Positions 15,697 to 27,395 of a DNA stretch of 64,000 bases are shown here, piece by piece (position 1 is the first letter of the stretch; every line of letters begins with the position of its first letter). The notes under the pieces are model-generated. The model was not told where the DNA came from. It was given only the letters and a program-made list of their open reading frames with translations, and made no database searches. The stretch covers positions 1,054,001 to 1,118,000 of the forward strand of contig CAWDQE010000014.1 of the NCBI GenBank assembly GCA_963804375.1. Reading direction: 5' to 3'. The position numbers and the translations under genes are program-made. The DNA comes from JANXQG01 sp963804375. Its GTDB lineage: Bacteria > Planctomycetota > Planctomycetia > Pirellulales > Thermoguttaceae.

Positions 15697-16926
15697 ATGA
15701 GCAAAGCCTGCTGCTGTTGTGACGCTGCCGCAACCTCCGATTCCGCTCGCGAGGGTGATCCGTTGACGTGGTTCGAGAAGATGTTGGACCACTGCCTCGA
15801 ACATGCCATGGCGGCGAAGGCGGCCGGCAAGCGGGTGGTAGGCATTCTCTGCGAGTTCACGCCCCGCGAGCTGATCATGGCGGCCGGCGGCGTGCCGGTC
15901 TGCCTCTGTGGCGGCTCGGCCAAGACGATCCCCGCCGCCGAGGAACATCTGCCCGCCAATCTCTGCCCGCTGATCAAGTCGACCTTCGGTTACCATCTGC
16001 TGAAATCGAACCCTTTCTTGGAAATGGCCGACCTGGTAGTGGGCGAGACGACCTGCGACGGCAAGAAGAAGATGTATGAGCTGATGGCGGAGACGCGGTC
16101 GGTCTATGTGTTGGAATTGCCGCAGAAGGCCGACGACCCCGATGCCCTCGACCACTGGCACGCCGAGCTGCTGAAATTTCGCGACTTCCTCGAGAACCGC
16201 TTCCAGGTCGCCGTCACCGATGCCCGGCTCCGCGAGGCGATTCTGGTGATGAACCGCGAGCGGGCCTTGCGGCGGGAGTTGGCCGGCCTGATGCGGGCGG
16301 AAGTCCCGCCGCTGACGGGCCGGCAACTACTGTCGCTGAAGAGCAGCATCTCCGGCCTCCCCGACGATTTTGCCCAGTACGAAGCAGTCCTGCGGCAGTA
16401 TGGCGGCCCGGCGATCGCGACCCAGGGTACTGGGTGCCCCGCCGCGCCCCCGCTCCGCGTGCTCTTGACCGGCGTACCCATGGTCACCGGCGCCGAGCGC
16501 GTACTGGAGATCATCGAGCAAAGCGGCGGCCGGCTGGTCGCCATGGAAAACTGCACGGGCTTGAAGCCGATCCTCGAAGATGTCGATGCCACGGCGCCGG
16601 ATCCCTTGCGGGCCTTGGCGGAGAAGTACTTTCACCTGCCGTGCTCGGTGATGACCCCCAACCATCGCCGCCTGGAAACGCTTCGCCGCATGATTGCCGA
16701 CTATCGGCCCGACTGCGTGATCGAGCTGATCTGGCAGGCCTGTTTGACCTATGACGTCGAGTCGCATCAGGTGCGGCGATTGGCGGAAGAGGAAGCGGGA
16801 CTGCCGTACCTGCGGATCGAGACCGATTATTCGCCGTCGGACTCCGCCCGCATTGCCGTGCGCGTCGAGGCCTTGTTCGAGACGGTCCGCGGCCGGCGTC
16901 CGGCCGGCGTACGTAGTGGCTCATGA
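15697..16926 (+). CDS. Double-cubane-cluster-type HgdB-family reductase
   Basis: A 409-residue protein of the 2-hydroxyacyl-CoA dehydratase HgdB/BcrC superfamily; the ATG at 15697 is preferred over an upstream TTG. The N-terminus begins MSKACCCCDA. Cluster-binding segments are ILCEFTPRELIMAAGG, VCLCGGSAKTIPAAE, LPANLCPLIKSTFGY and VVGETTCDGKKKMYELM. The CPLIKS and ETTCDGKKKM motifs are characteristic of double-cubane-cluster proteins, which carry an [8Fe-9S] cluster and reduce inert small molecules using ATP-driven electrons. The activator ATPase lies three genes downstream. The actual substrate is unknown. Confidence 0.8.
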   Translation: MSKACCCCDAAATSDSAREGDPLTWFEKMLDHCLEHAMAAKAAGKRVVGILCEFTPRELIMAAGGVPVCLCGGSAKTIPAAEEHLPANLCPLIKSTFGYHLLKSNPFLEMADLVVGETTCDGKKKMYELMAETRSVYVLELPQKADDPDALDHWHAELLKFRDFLENRFQVAVTDARLREAILVMNRERALRRELAGLMRAEVPPLTGRQLLSLKSSISGLPDDFAQYEAVLRQYGGPAIATQGTGCPAAPPLRVLLTGVPMVTGAERVLEIIEQSGGRLVAMENCTGLKPILEDVDATAPDPLRALAEKYFHLPCSVMTPNHRRLETLRRMIADYRPDCVIELIWQACLTYDVESHQVRRLAEEEAGLPYLRIETDYSPSDSARIAVRVEALFETVRGRRPAGVRSGS

Positions 16927-17159
16927 ACGGGAATGGCAGGTTGGCTTGATCACTACGTAACTACCGCAACAGCTCATGAATGCCGTCGCCTATTGCCACC
17001 CCTTCGTGCCGCCTGAGTGGATCGCTGCGCACGGGCTGCGGCCGTGCTGGCTGCCGTACCGAGCGGGCGATGAGGCGGCCGCGGTCGAGGCTTGTCGCGG
17101 CTTGTGTCCGGTGGCCGCCGCGCGTTTCCAAGATTGCAGCGAGGGGTTGCCGGCGGGCG

Positions 17160-17173
17160 CCATGTACCCATGG
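17160..17173 (+). repeat. 14-base dispersed repeat inside HgdB-type gene
   Basis: CCATGTACCCATGG, also found exactly at 33681 (reverse) and 59277. In this gene it encodes MYPW. Flanking bases are partly shared too (GCxCCATG... and ...TGGTCGGCGG). Confidence 0.65.
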
Positions 17174-17489
17174 TCGGCGGTAGTACTGACCACCACCTGC
17201 GATCAGATCCGCTACACAGCCGCCCTCCTGCAGCAGTCCGGCAGGCTCCCGGTCTTTTTGCTGCACGTGCCGAGGACCTGGCAAACCGCGGCGGTGCGGG
17301 CCTTTTATCGCGACGAGCTCAGCCGCCTTGGCCGGTTCCTTGTCGCGTGCGGAGGGACCGCGCCCCACGGAAACGTCCTTTCCCAGACGATGCTTCGCTA
17401 CGATCGGGCAAGAGCGTTGCTCCGCGCGGCGTCCCGAGATGTCGGCCGGCGCGTTCGCACAGGCGGTCACCGTCCTTCGCGGCGATCTC

Positions 17490-17548
17490 GTAGGATGGAC
17501 CTCCGAGTCGGTCCCCGAAAACCGGACGGACTCGGAGGTCCATCCTCC
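17490..17548. repeat. Dispersed palindromic repeat (family 1, copy 2), inside a gene
   Basis: GTAGGATGGACCTCCGAGTC and its inverted partner GACTCGGAGGTCCATCCTCC. It is read through in frame by the HgdB-type gene, and its reverse frame is also open, so its spread into coding DNA did not stop translation. Confidence 0.75.
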
Positions 17549-17981
17549 AGCGTCCTGTCTTCCCCTGGCACTTGTCGGCGGGCCGATGTCCCCGGGCGAT
17601 TACGAATTGTTGACGGCCATCGAAGATGCCGGCGGTCGCTTCGTACTCGACGCGACCGAATCGGGCGAGCGCACCCTGCCTGCGCCCGTGGACATGGATC
17701 GGCTGGAAACGGACGCACGGGAAGAACTCGTGCGAATCTACTTCGACTGCATCCCCGATGTCTTCCAACGCCCCAACGACCGATTGTTCGCCTGGCTACG
17801 CGAGCAGATCGCCCAGCGGTGCGTACGCGGCATCCTGGTGCGGCGTCATGTCTGGTGCGATCATTGGCACGGCGAGATGTCGCGGCTGCGGAAGGAGTTT
17901 GCCGTGCCTGTCCTGGAGTGGGACGGCGCCGGCAACGATCCACGGGCCCGGGCCGGCGCGGTCGGCCGGATGGAAGCCTTC

Positions 17982-18128
17982 TTGGAGATGTTGCGATGAA
18001 CCCTGTAAGCTGGGAAAAGATTGCGCAGCGAGCGCCGGCCCACCGTGATCGAGAATGACAGCAACGGTGGGCCTGCGCTCGCTACGCGATCTGGTCCCAC
18101 CCTACGTTTTGGAAATGTTGCAATGAAC
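17982..18128. repeat. Imperfect 20-bp direct repeats flanking a long hairpin
   Basis: TTGGAGATGTTGCGATGAAC (17982-18001) and TTGGAAATGTTGCAATGAAC (18109-18128) match at 18 of 20 positions. Between them is a hairpin with 19-bp arms and one mismatch (18028-18046 and 18064-18082). The second copy supplies the start of the next gene. The pattern resembles a target duplication around an inserted palindrome. Confidence 0.5.
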
Positions 18129-19505
18129 AAGATCGCGCAGCAAATCACGCTCTCCGAATGGGACCAGCGTTATGCGGTACTGCGGGCCGGCGGGCTTTGT
18201 GAGCCGGCCTACGGCGGGCCGCTGGGCCGCCATGTCGCGGACGGCAACTCGCGGCTGCTCAAGCTCCGCATGGACAGTTCCCCCGCAGCACTCCGCCTCT
18301 GGAATTTCCTGCTCTCCGAAGAAACGCGGCTGCATCAAGCCCGCCAGCAAGGCAAGCGGCTCGTCGGCACGATGAAAGACCTGGGGACGGTGCCCGTGAT
18401 GGCTTACTCTCTGGACGACACCGTGGCCTTCTACGCCGACGGTGCCTGGTGGCTGCCGTGTCTCATGGAGAACCGCACGGGGTTGCTGGAGTTGGCCGAC
18501 CAGTTGGGCATCGACGGCTCGTTCTGCCCCGTGCGGGCGATGTTGGGGGCCTTCGTGAGCAAGGCCCATTTCCCCTTGCCCGACCTGGTCACTTGCAGCG
18601 TGGGGGCGACCTGCGACGACATGGCGGTGATTACCCAGCGGCTGGCCGCCTTGGGCTTCGATATCTTGTGGTGGGAGATGCCGCATCGCCGGCCCCCAGA
18701 TCCTTGCGAACCGGCCGTGACCCTGCCCGGCGGTTTCTCCGCGCCGCAAAGCCAAGTCGATCTGGTGCGCACGGAGTTGGATCGCGTGCGGCAGGCCCTG
18801 GAATCGCTGACCAGGCAAACTCTCGGCGACGGGCGGCTGGCCGAAGGCATCCGGCGGGCGAATCGCGTGCGGTCGGTCCTGGCCGATCTCCGCGAGGCGG
18901 CCTACACGGCCCGCCGCTGCCCGATGCCGGCCTTGGAAATGCTGATTGCCGAGATGTTGGCCATCCATTTCTGCTCCGACCAGGCGGAAGCGGTGCTGGT
19001 GCTGGAGGAGCTGCGGGCGGAAGTACGGGCGCGGGTGCTGGCCGGTGAGGGCCCGCTGGAGGAGTCGGCCGTGCGGGTCTTCTGGGTCAATCCGGTTGCC
19101 GATCTGCGGGTCATGAATCTCCTGGAGGATGCCGGAGGGCGGGTCTGCGGCACGGAATATCTCTTCTGCCACGCTTTGGACCCGATTCCCGAAGATTTGC
19201 CGCCCATGGAGGCCCTGGCACGCATGGCGCTGGCCGATCCGATGGTCGGCTCGCCGGTAGATCGCGCGGGGCGGATCGCCGCCGACGTGCGACGATTCGG
19301 GGCCGAGGCCCTCGTGATCTCGCGGATCCCCGGCGCTAGTCACTGTGCCTTGGAGGGCCGCTTGATTGCTGACATCGTCGGCCGGCAATGCAGCGTGCCG
19401 GTGTTGGAGTTGGAAGTTCCGCCCATCAGCGATGCCTTGGAACCGGCCCTGCGGACGCGGCTCGAGGCCTTGGTGGAAACGGTGAAAGCGAGCCGACGGC
19501 CATGA
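18123..19505 (+). CDS. HgdB/HgdA-like 2-hydroxyacyl-CoA dehydratase-family protein
   Basis: A 460-residue protein from the ATG at 18123. HgdB-family features: RLVGTMKDLGTVPV, a helix with FCPVRAMLGAFV, CSVGATCDDM, and the C-terminal domain FWVNPVADLRVMNLLEDAGGRVCGTEY and RIPGASHCALEG with a final cluster-like Cys. It is longer than the double-cubane protein and fits the partner-subunit role in the dehydratase complex. It overlaps the activator gene by 4 bases (ATGA), so the two are translationally coupled. Confidence 0.75.
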   Translation: MNKIAQQITLSEWDQRYAVLRAGGLCEPAYGGPLGRHVADGNSRLLKLRMDSSPAALRLWNFLLSEETRLHQARQQGKRLVGTMKDLGTVPVMAYSLDDTVAFYADGAWWLPCLMENRTGLLELADQLGIDGSFCPVRAMLGAFVSKAHFPLPDLVTCSVGATCDDMAVITQRLAALGFDILWWEMPHRRPPDPCEPAVTLPGGFSAPQSQVDLVRTELDRVRQALESLTRQTLGDGRLAEGIRRANRVRSVLADLREAAYTARRCPMPALEMLIAEMLAIHFCSDQAEAVLVLEELRAEVRARVLAGEGPLEESAVRVFWVNPVADLRVMNLLEDAGGRVCGTEYLFCHALDPIPEDLPPMEALARMALADPMVGSPVDRAGRIAADVRRFGAEALVISRIPGASHCALEGRLIADIVGRQCSVPVLELEVPPISDALEPALRTRLEALVETVKASRRP

Positions 19506-20344
19506 TTTGTGCAGGAATTGATGCGGGATCGCGAACGCTCAAGATCGTGCTGGTCGACGCCGATCGGGTTCGGCGAGGGTCTCCCGACCCCGCCCACGTT
19601 CGGCGAGGGCCTCCCGACCCCGCCGAAACGGTGGCCTCGGGCGTGGTCGATCAGGGCATCGATCAGGACCGTCTTGCGCTGAATCTCCTGGAGAAGCTCT
19701 TGCACGAGCAGGGGCTGCGGCGCGACGACGTTCGCGCCGTGGTTGCGACCGGATACGGTCGAAAACTCGTGCGCTCGGCCGACACCACCATCACGGAAAT
19801 CACCTGCCAGGCCCGCGGCGTCCGCCATAGCGTGCCGGATGCCCGGACGATCGTCGACATCGGCGGTCAGGACAGCAAGCTCGTGCGCTTGAACGGCAGC
19901 GGCGCGGTGGCCGACTTCGTCATGAACGACCGTTGTGCGGCCGGCACGGGGCGTTTTCTGGAGATGTTGGCCGCCCAGCTCGGCACTCCGTTTTACGAGT
20001 TGGAATCGCTCGTCGCCCGCAGCCGCGCGCCGGCCGTCATCAGCAGCATGTGCGTGGTCTTTGCCGAGAGCGAGATTGTCGGGCTGTTGGCAACGGGGGT
20101 CCTGCCCGAGGACATCGTCACGGGCGTACAAACGGCGGTCGCCACGCGGATTGCCGCCATGACCGGGCGGAAGCTGACGGAGCCGATCCTGTTTACCGGG
20201 GGAGTTGCCTTGGTGCCGGGCATGGGCCACGCGCTACAGGCCGCGTTGGAAAGGCCCGTGACGATCGCCCCCCAGCCGCAATTGACGTGCGCACTCGGCG
20301 CGGCGCTGCTGGCAGCCGATCGGAATATGGATCGCCATGCGTAG
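19502..20344 (+). CDS. HgdC/BadF-type activator ATPase
   Basis: A 280-residue ASKHA-fold ATPase that injects low-potential electrons into HgdB-type enzymes using ATP. Visible motifs: CAGIDAGSRTLKIVL (phosphate-1), VATGYGRKLV, TIVDIGGQDSKLV, MNDRCAAGTGRFLEML with the cluster Cys, SSMCVVFAESEI with the second cluster Cys, and FTGGVALVPGM. Residues 22-42 hold a duplicated loop (RRGSPDPAHVRRGPPDPAE) made by two copies of a DNA repeat. It is coupled to the HgdB-like gene upstream by an ATGA overlap. It is the expected reductase partner of all three HgdB-type genes. Confidence 0.85.
   Translation: MICAGIDAGSRTLKIVLVDADRVRRGSPDPAHVRRGPPDPAETVASGVVDQGIDQDRLALNLLEKLLHEQGLRRDDVRAVVATGYGRKLVRSADTTITEITCQARGVRHSVPDARTIVDIGGQDSKLVRLNGSGAVADFVMNDRCAAGTGRFLEMLAAQLGTPFYELESLVARSRAPAVISSMCVVFAESEIVGLLATGVLPEDIVTGVQTAVATRIAAMTGRKLTEPILFTGGVALVPGMGHALQAALERPVTIAPQPQLTCALGAALLAADRNMDRHA
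19568..19624 (+). repeat. Two tandem copies of a 27-bp dispersed repeat in the activator gene
   Basis: GTTCGGCGAGGG(T/C)CTCCCGA... occurs at 19568-19594 and 19598-19624, 30 bases apart so the frame is kept. Inverted relatives occur between the amt genes at about 52150-52230. Confidence 0.7.
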
Positions 20345-20698
20345 AACGGAATTCATTCCGTTTTCGTCGCGTAGCAACGGTGTGATAGTAGCCGCGGATT
20401 TCAACCCACGGTCGTTGGATCGCCCAAATCCCGTTTCGTCGCGTAGCTACGATTGAAAGCCGGAAGCGTGCTTCTAACACGACGCGCACCCGCCAATTTC
20501 ACGAGCTTCGGGGCACCCGGGGTGCCCCGAAGCTCGTTCCGGCCTACGTAGATCTACCACAACCATGCACGGTCATGTAGAATGAAACTTGGATTTGCGC
20601 CGATGGTCCGTTGCAGCCGTGTCTTTGGCGCTTGCTGGTTCGCGGCTGCATGTTCAAGATTCAAGAGGCAAACGGAATAAATTCCGTTCAACGGAGGC
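20345..20698. other. 354-bp gap with several palindromes
   Basis: No gene is seen. It has AACGGAAT-TC-ATTCCGTT at 20345-20362 and AACGGAAT-AA-ATTCCGTT at 20671-20688, near the two ends, a perfect 35-bp palindrome at 20502-20536, and a degenerate pair (TCGTCGCGTAGC(A/T)ACG) at 20364 and 20437. The promoter of the SelD gene must lie here, but I cannot place it. Confidence 0.5.
20502..20536. repeat. Perfect 35-bp palindrome
   Basis: Arms CGAGCTTCGGGGCACCC and GGGTGCCCCGAAGCTCG with one central base. It could form a very stable hairpin in RNA or a cruciform. No T-run follows, so it is not a typical terminator. Confidence 0.7.
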
Positions 20699-22317
20699 AT
20701 GACAAAGGATCTCGAAAAGCGCCGCCGCGTCATGCAACGCTCGATGCAACTGGGACATTGCATCTGCGATCCGAGAAAACCATGCCCGTGCGATCTGCTG
20801 CTGGAGCAGGACCTGTGCCCCTGCGCCGGTGAGGAGCCGCCGCGGAGCGAGGGGCCGATTCGCCTGACCGAACTGGTCGAGAATTCCGGCTGCGCGTCGA
20901 AAATCGATCGGGCCGCCTTGCAGCGGATCCTCGGCGGACTGCCCGCGCCTGCCGACCCGCGGGTCCTGGTCGGCATGCCGGCCGGAGATGATGCCGGCGT
21001 GTATCTGCTGGACGAGCACACGGCCCTCGTGCAAACCGTCGATGTCTTCACGCCGCCGGTCGACGATCCTTACGTCTTCGGACAGATCGCCGCCGCCAAT
21101 TCGTTGAGCAACGTCTACGCCATGGGCGGGCGGCCCATCACTGCGCTATCGATCGTGGGATTTCCCACGGGCAAGCTCCCGGATGAAGTCCTGCGGCAAA
21201 TCCTCCGCGGCGGGCTGGACAAGATGAACGAGGCCGGCGTGCCGGTCATCGGCGGCCATAGCATCAAGGAGAACGAGATCAAGGCGGGCTTCGCCGTGAC
21301 CGGCTTGATCGATCCCCGGCGGGTCGCCACCAATGCCGCCGCGCAGCCCGGCGATCGGCTCGTGTTGACCAAGCCGCTGGGAACCGGCATCGTCGCCTTC
21401 GCCTTGCGCATCGGCCGCGCGGGTCCCGAGATCGCCGCGGCGGCCGCGCGCTCGATGGCTGCGCTCAACCGCCGCGCGGCGGAGGTGATGGGGCAGTTCG
21501 AGGTGCATGCGTGCACCGACATCACCGGCTTCGGACTGATGGGTCACTTGAATTCGATGGCCGCGGCCAGTAAAGTAAATGTGGAACTTGCCTGGGACGA
21601 CATTCCCCTGCTGCCCGGAGTGCTGGACTGCGTGGCCGCGGGAATCGTTCCCGGCGCCGTGGAACGTAATCGGGAGTCGTCGGGCGACGCCCTGGCGGCG
21701 ATCGACGGCGTGCTTCCGGCGTGGATCGACATCCTCTTCGACGCCCAGACCTCGGGCGGATTGCTCATCTCGCTTCCCGGCGGGGCAGCCGAGGCCCTGG
21801 TGGCGCGGTTGCGTGCGGAAGGGATGGAAGAGGCCGCCGTTATCGGCCGTGTGGTGGCCGAAGGAACCGGACGGATAATTGTTCGCGGCCGGGCCGACCG
21901 GCCGCTGCCGCAGAAACCCAAGGAGACCAATGCCATGCGTTGTTGTGGTGATGATCGGGAGCCAGCCGAGGTTTCGGCCACCGCCGCAGACCCGGCGGAT
22001 TCAGGAACGCCTTGTTGTAGCCGCGATCAGGCCCCGTCAAAAAACCCCGCCCCGGTCAGCGGAGGCGAGGAAACGCCCAAGATGTTTCGCGCCTTCCTCG
22101 AAGCGGCCAACGGCCCCGGTGCGCTGGGCGCCCGGACGAAGCGGGCGATGGGCATTGCCCTCTCCGTGCTGGCGCGTTGTGCCCCCTGCGTGAAGTATCA
22201 CCTCACCAAGGCGAAGGCAGAGGGTTTCTCGCCCGAGGAAATCGATGAAGCCGCCTGGATGGCGATCGCCTTCGGCGGCTCGCCGACGATGATGTTCTAC
22301 AACGAAACGAAAGATAA

Positions 22318-22321
<4 letters not shown>
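20699..22321 (+). CDS. selD: Selenide water dikinase (SelD) fused to an AhpD-like domain
   Basis: A 540-residue protein. Residues about 15-55 are Cys-rich (GHCICDPRKPCPC, LCPCAGE). Residues about 55-405 are SelD, with SGCASK (the catalytic Cys kept, the second position Ser) and GDDAGVYLL, AAANSLSNVYAMGG and VIGGHSIKENEIKAG metal/ATP motifs. SelD makes selenophosphate from selenide and ATP. A Cys-rich linker (MRCCGDD...) leads to an AhpD-type domain with CAPCVKYH (CxxC-x3-H). An AAGGAG site lies 9 bases before the ATG at 21935, so a separate AhpD-like protein could also start inside. It overlaps fumC by 4 bases. The combination suggests selenium delivery to the low-potential enzymes upstream (inference). 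Confidence 0.85.
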
Positions 22322-23739
<1,418 letters not shown>

Positions 23740-23824
23740 GTCAGCTTGACCGGATGTGTCGGTCGGACACGGATACGGTGGCGATCGGAGCTATTCGCGA
23801 CGATGAGCCCGCCGTGTTCGATTC

Positions 23825-23849
23825 GTTACGGTAATCGTACAACCGTAAC
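23825..23849. terminator. Hairpin between convergent genes
   Basis: GTTACGGT, nine-base loop, ACCGTAAC. It lies between fumC (plus) and the DUF1559 gene (minus), where a shared terminator is expected. No T-run follows on either strand, so the call is weak. Confidence 0.3.
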
Positions 23850-23881
23850 CGATTAGCGCGAATTATGAAAACGGGGACTTG

Positions 23882-26800
23882 TTATTTCGCCAGCAAGGCC
23901 TCGATCGCCATTTGCACCGGTTGCGATTGCCACACAATCAAACATTGCGAGGGCGGGTCGAAGTCGATCGCGCCGCCGCCTTCACCCCACGCGGCGTCGC
24001 GGACCTCCAGCTTGATCCGCTCGATCAACGCCTCCGGCCGCTGGCCGGCGAGCAGCTTGCCAACCGGGTAGAACTCCAACTCCATCCGCGCGGCGACCGC
24101 TTTCTGCGTGGTAACCAGCAAGGTGTTGGCATCCACGGCCCGCCATGCCAGGCCTAGCGGTTCCAGCAGTTTTTCCAAGGCCTCGCGCTGCGACAGTTTA
24201 TCGGCCTTGAACTTACCCAGGATGTTCTCCGAAATCCCGGCCGCAGCCAGCGCGGGACGGTCGATGAGGATCGTGCTTCCGGCGGGCTGCTTGAACTGAT
24301 CGAGGATGTTCACCAGCGGCGCCGGCTGAATCACGTTCACGCTCACAAGCTGGTCCAGAGTGGTCTTCGCCAGCGTGGTCCGCGTGGTCAGCGCAAGCTT
24401 CTTCGCATCCAGATGGCTCTTCGCCGGCAGGCCGCGGGCGACGCGGAGCTTTTCCAAGAAGACAAGGACCTGGTATTGGACCTTTGCGGTCTGCGTGATC
24501 CGCAGGGCATCGGGCGCTAGTTCGATGGTCCCGCGCCCGCCGCGGGCCTGCCACGACTCCGGGGCAACGAGCCGTTGCACAAGGGCGGCCAGCTTGGCCG
24601 CGGCTTGGGCATCGCTAGCGGTCAGGTCGGAGACTAGAACGGGCAGCGTCTGCAAGCCCTCGCGGTGCTCGGCAGGGCTGGTCAGCAGGACCTGCCCGTT
24701 TTCGATTACCGGCATCATGTTTCGCTTGGCGGCGATCTCTCTCAAGGTCTTGCCCGTCGTCGTGCCGGCGACATCGATCGAGACGGGATCGTGCAGCGAT
24801 ACGCCCAGCTCCTCCATCGCGTCGGTGTCGAAGCTGACCGGCAGCGTGGTCATCGCCGTGAAGAGTTGCACCGCCTCGACCAGCGGCATGTTGCGAAGCG
24901 AGAGCTTGGCGATCGGCGTGTTGAGATTCGCCTGGAGCTTGGGATCCAAGGCTGCCCGCGGCTTGACGTCGACTGCGGCCGGCGGCCTCACGTTGGCGAC
25001 CGCCGGCGGCTTGACAACCGGAGGAGGCGGTTGGGGCGCCACATCCGCGTTGGCCGGTTTCGGCTCAATCGCCTGCAGATCGACTCGCTCGCCGCCGCGG
25101 ACCGTCGCCAGTTGCTCCATGACGTGCGGATCGATGTCCTTCGAGAGGAAACGCGCCGAGCCGTCGGCAAAGCCGGCCACCATGCCGTCGGCCTGGCCGC
25201 TGCCGAAGCCGTCCGGCCCATTGCAATACGGCCGCTGGGTCAAAGGACGGACTGTCGCCGGGCCGCCTTGGGCCCAGGGCCCGCATTGGTCCTGCACGCC
25301 CAGCACGGCGATCGTGTTCGCGCCGCCGCGAACGAGATCCTCTTGCCGCGTCTGCCGGCCATAGCCAAACACGCCCGCGCGGGGATCATTGGCCGGCAAC
25401 TGCGCGGCATCCTGGCCCACGCCGGCCACGCCGACGTAGTGCGTCACCGGATAGCCCGACCGCGACTTGGCCGGACCGAGGGCTGGGTTGACCACCTCGG
25501 GCAGCGGATGCTCCACGACCGATTTGTTGTGCGGGTCGTTCCAATCATAGCCGGGCTCGACATGCCAGTCGGCATGACCGAGATAGGGCAGCATCTCCGC
25601 GATCCAACTCAGGCGCGTCTGCGGCTCGGACACCAGCGTCCCGCCGGCCGTTCCCTGGGGAAATCTCGGCGGCTTCTGGGTCTTTACATAGCTCAACAAT
25701 CCGCTGAGCAGGCCACGGTGATTGCTTTCATCGACGGCCCGGGCGGCGGCCAACCAATCGGCATCCAACGCCGGCTTGCACTGGATCACCGTGGCTGCCG
25801 AGACCATGAGTCCCTGTCCGCCCCAGCCAAAGCGCAGCCAGACGATGCCGTCCGCAGTATCGCAACGGGCGGTGCGCAAGGACGTGAGCAAGTCGTCCAG
25901 GAGCCGCTTGTATTGGTCGGCCATTTGGCCTGGAAACTTCGTCGACGGAAGCACGCCCTTCAGCGCGGAGATGTGTGCGGGCAAGGCCTGAATCGCGTCG
26001 GGTACCAGTTTCTCAACCTCCAAGCGGATCTTCTCGGCCTTCGTCTCGCCGTCGCAGACCAGCCCCAGCTCGCATCGCCGCTGGTCGGCCGATTGGAGCG
26101 AAAGTCCCAGGGCCAGCGGCGTCTCGCAGAGCAAATGCCACCTCGATTTGCCGGCCGGCCAGAACGTCCAGCAGGTTGTCCGGCACATTCCTGGTCTCAG
26201 TCTGCGGCCATGAAAGAATCACGGCCAGGTCACCGTTCGGCGAGAGCTTCTTGAGCAGCAGCTCCATCGGTCCGCTGCTCAACTCGGCATCGCCGCCGCG
26301 AGCGACCAAACGCCGCAAAGTCTCTTCGCTGCCGGTCACGATGGTCCGAGGATCGACCGCCAGCAGCGGATACGGCCACAAGCCGGCCTGTGAGCGGCGG
26401 GCCACGAAGTTCGCCCCGAGATCGATGTTTCTGCCCGCGGGCAAGTGTTGGCCCGCGTCGATGCGGTCCTCCAATTCGATGACGACCACGCAATTCGTAG
26501 CGCAGTGGGCCAGATCCGTCGAGGCCCACGTCAAGTGGCGGACTTGTTCCGGCCCCAGGTGCAGATCGCTGAATAACGCCTCGCTCGAAGGTTGCCACCA
26601 GGGACCGAGAAAGGCCAACGAGCTCAACGCGGCTTCCTGCTTCTCCAATCGCGACAACTTGAGATCGACCAACAACAAGGTCTGCTCCGGCAGCCAACGG
26701 CGATTGAACGGCGCCTGCGGCAACACCGGCTTGACGTTGGCGTCGCCCGTCGCGGGACCGGGCGTCTCGGCTTGGGCGTTCTGGTCGTCGGGCTTCGGAT

Positions 26801-27395
26801 CGGCATGGCGATGGGCCACCATCGTCCAAGCCGCCAGCACTCCCGCCAGTCCCAGCACAGCGGAAACCGCCAACACGGCGAAGCGACCCCAAAGTGATCG
26901 CGTCAACGACGAGAGGAACGTTTGCCCGGCAACCACTTCGGGCAGCTCAAAAGGCGTAAAGCCAGCCGGCACAACGGCCGCAGGAGCAGCAGGCGCCGCC
27001 GGCGCTGTTGGCGCAGCTTCCGGGCCAACGAGAGCCGTCACGCTCGGCGGCCCGGCGACCATCGCCGCGATCTCCGCACTCGCACTAACCGGAAGCTGAA
27101 CGGGCGGCGGTTCCACTGCTGGTTTTTCGCTGGGAGTGACGCGGGCAACCGGCGGCCCCCCACGACCGATAGAAGAATCGCCACTTTTCGAATGGGGTAG
27201 CGGCTTCGCCGTTGATAAATCTTCGGTGGGCGGGACAGGCGGTTCTTCTGTCAAAACCCACCCGTCTGGAGGAGCGATAAGCACCATGCTGCCACATTTG
27301 GGGCATTCCAGAATCGCCCCAATGGCCTCTTTATTCCGCACGGCCAGCCGGGCACGGCATGTCGTACAGGAAACAGAGAATAGTGCTTTTTCCAC
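23882..27395 (-). pseudogene. Zinc-ribbon / DUF1559 / STN multi-domain membrane protein, frameshifted
   Basis: One long gene in two frames. From the GTG at 27395: a zinc-ribbon (CTTCRARLAVRNK, CPKCGSM), a Pro/Ala-rich linker, one membrane segment (FAVLAVSAVLGLAGVLAAW), then an extracytoplasmic region ending DVLAGRQIEVAFAL. Near 26126-26132 the frame changes and continues CETPLALGLSL to 23882. The second part has the DUF1559 tail (GFADGSARFLSKDIDP) and two secretin/TonB short N-terminal-like repeats (LSLRNMPLVEAVQLF; LVNILDQFKQPAGSTILID). Total about 1170 residues. DUF1559 is largely a planctomycete family. One missing or extra base explains the break. Confidence 0.7.

Larger units (their letters stand above)
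16976..17999 (+). pseudogene. HgdB-family dehydratase subunit, frameshifted
   Basis: The frame starting at 16976 encodes an HgdB-type N-terminus (YCHPFVPPEWIAAHGLRP, LTTTCDQIRYTAALL, HVPRTWQTAAVRAFYRDELSR). Near 17433-17445 the protein-like sequence moves to another frame and continues MSAGAFAQAVTVL to ...GAVGRMEAFLEMLR, stop at 17999. One base change would restore about 340 residues. In the second half a family 1 palindrome (17490-17548) is read in frame and adds about 20 residues (VGWTSESVPENRTD...). This is either a sequencing indel or a recently broken gene; the intact C-terminal half favours the former. Neighbours are two further HgdB-type genes. Confidence 0.65.

Noticed and set aside
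16471..16486. Further copy of the CCATGTACCCATGG repeat (GTACCCATGG at about 16474)
   Set aside because: Only ten bases match, and they encode a residue run (GVPMV) expected in this protein family.
20364..20455. CRISPR-like pair of TCGTCGCGTAGC(A/T)ACG sequences 73 bases apart
   Set aside because: Only two degenerate copies, no further repeats, no cas genes.
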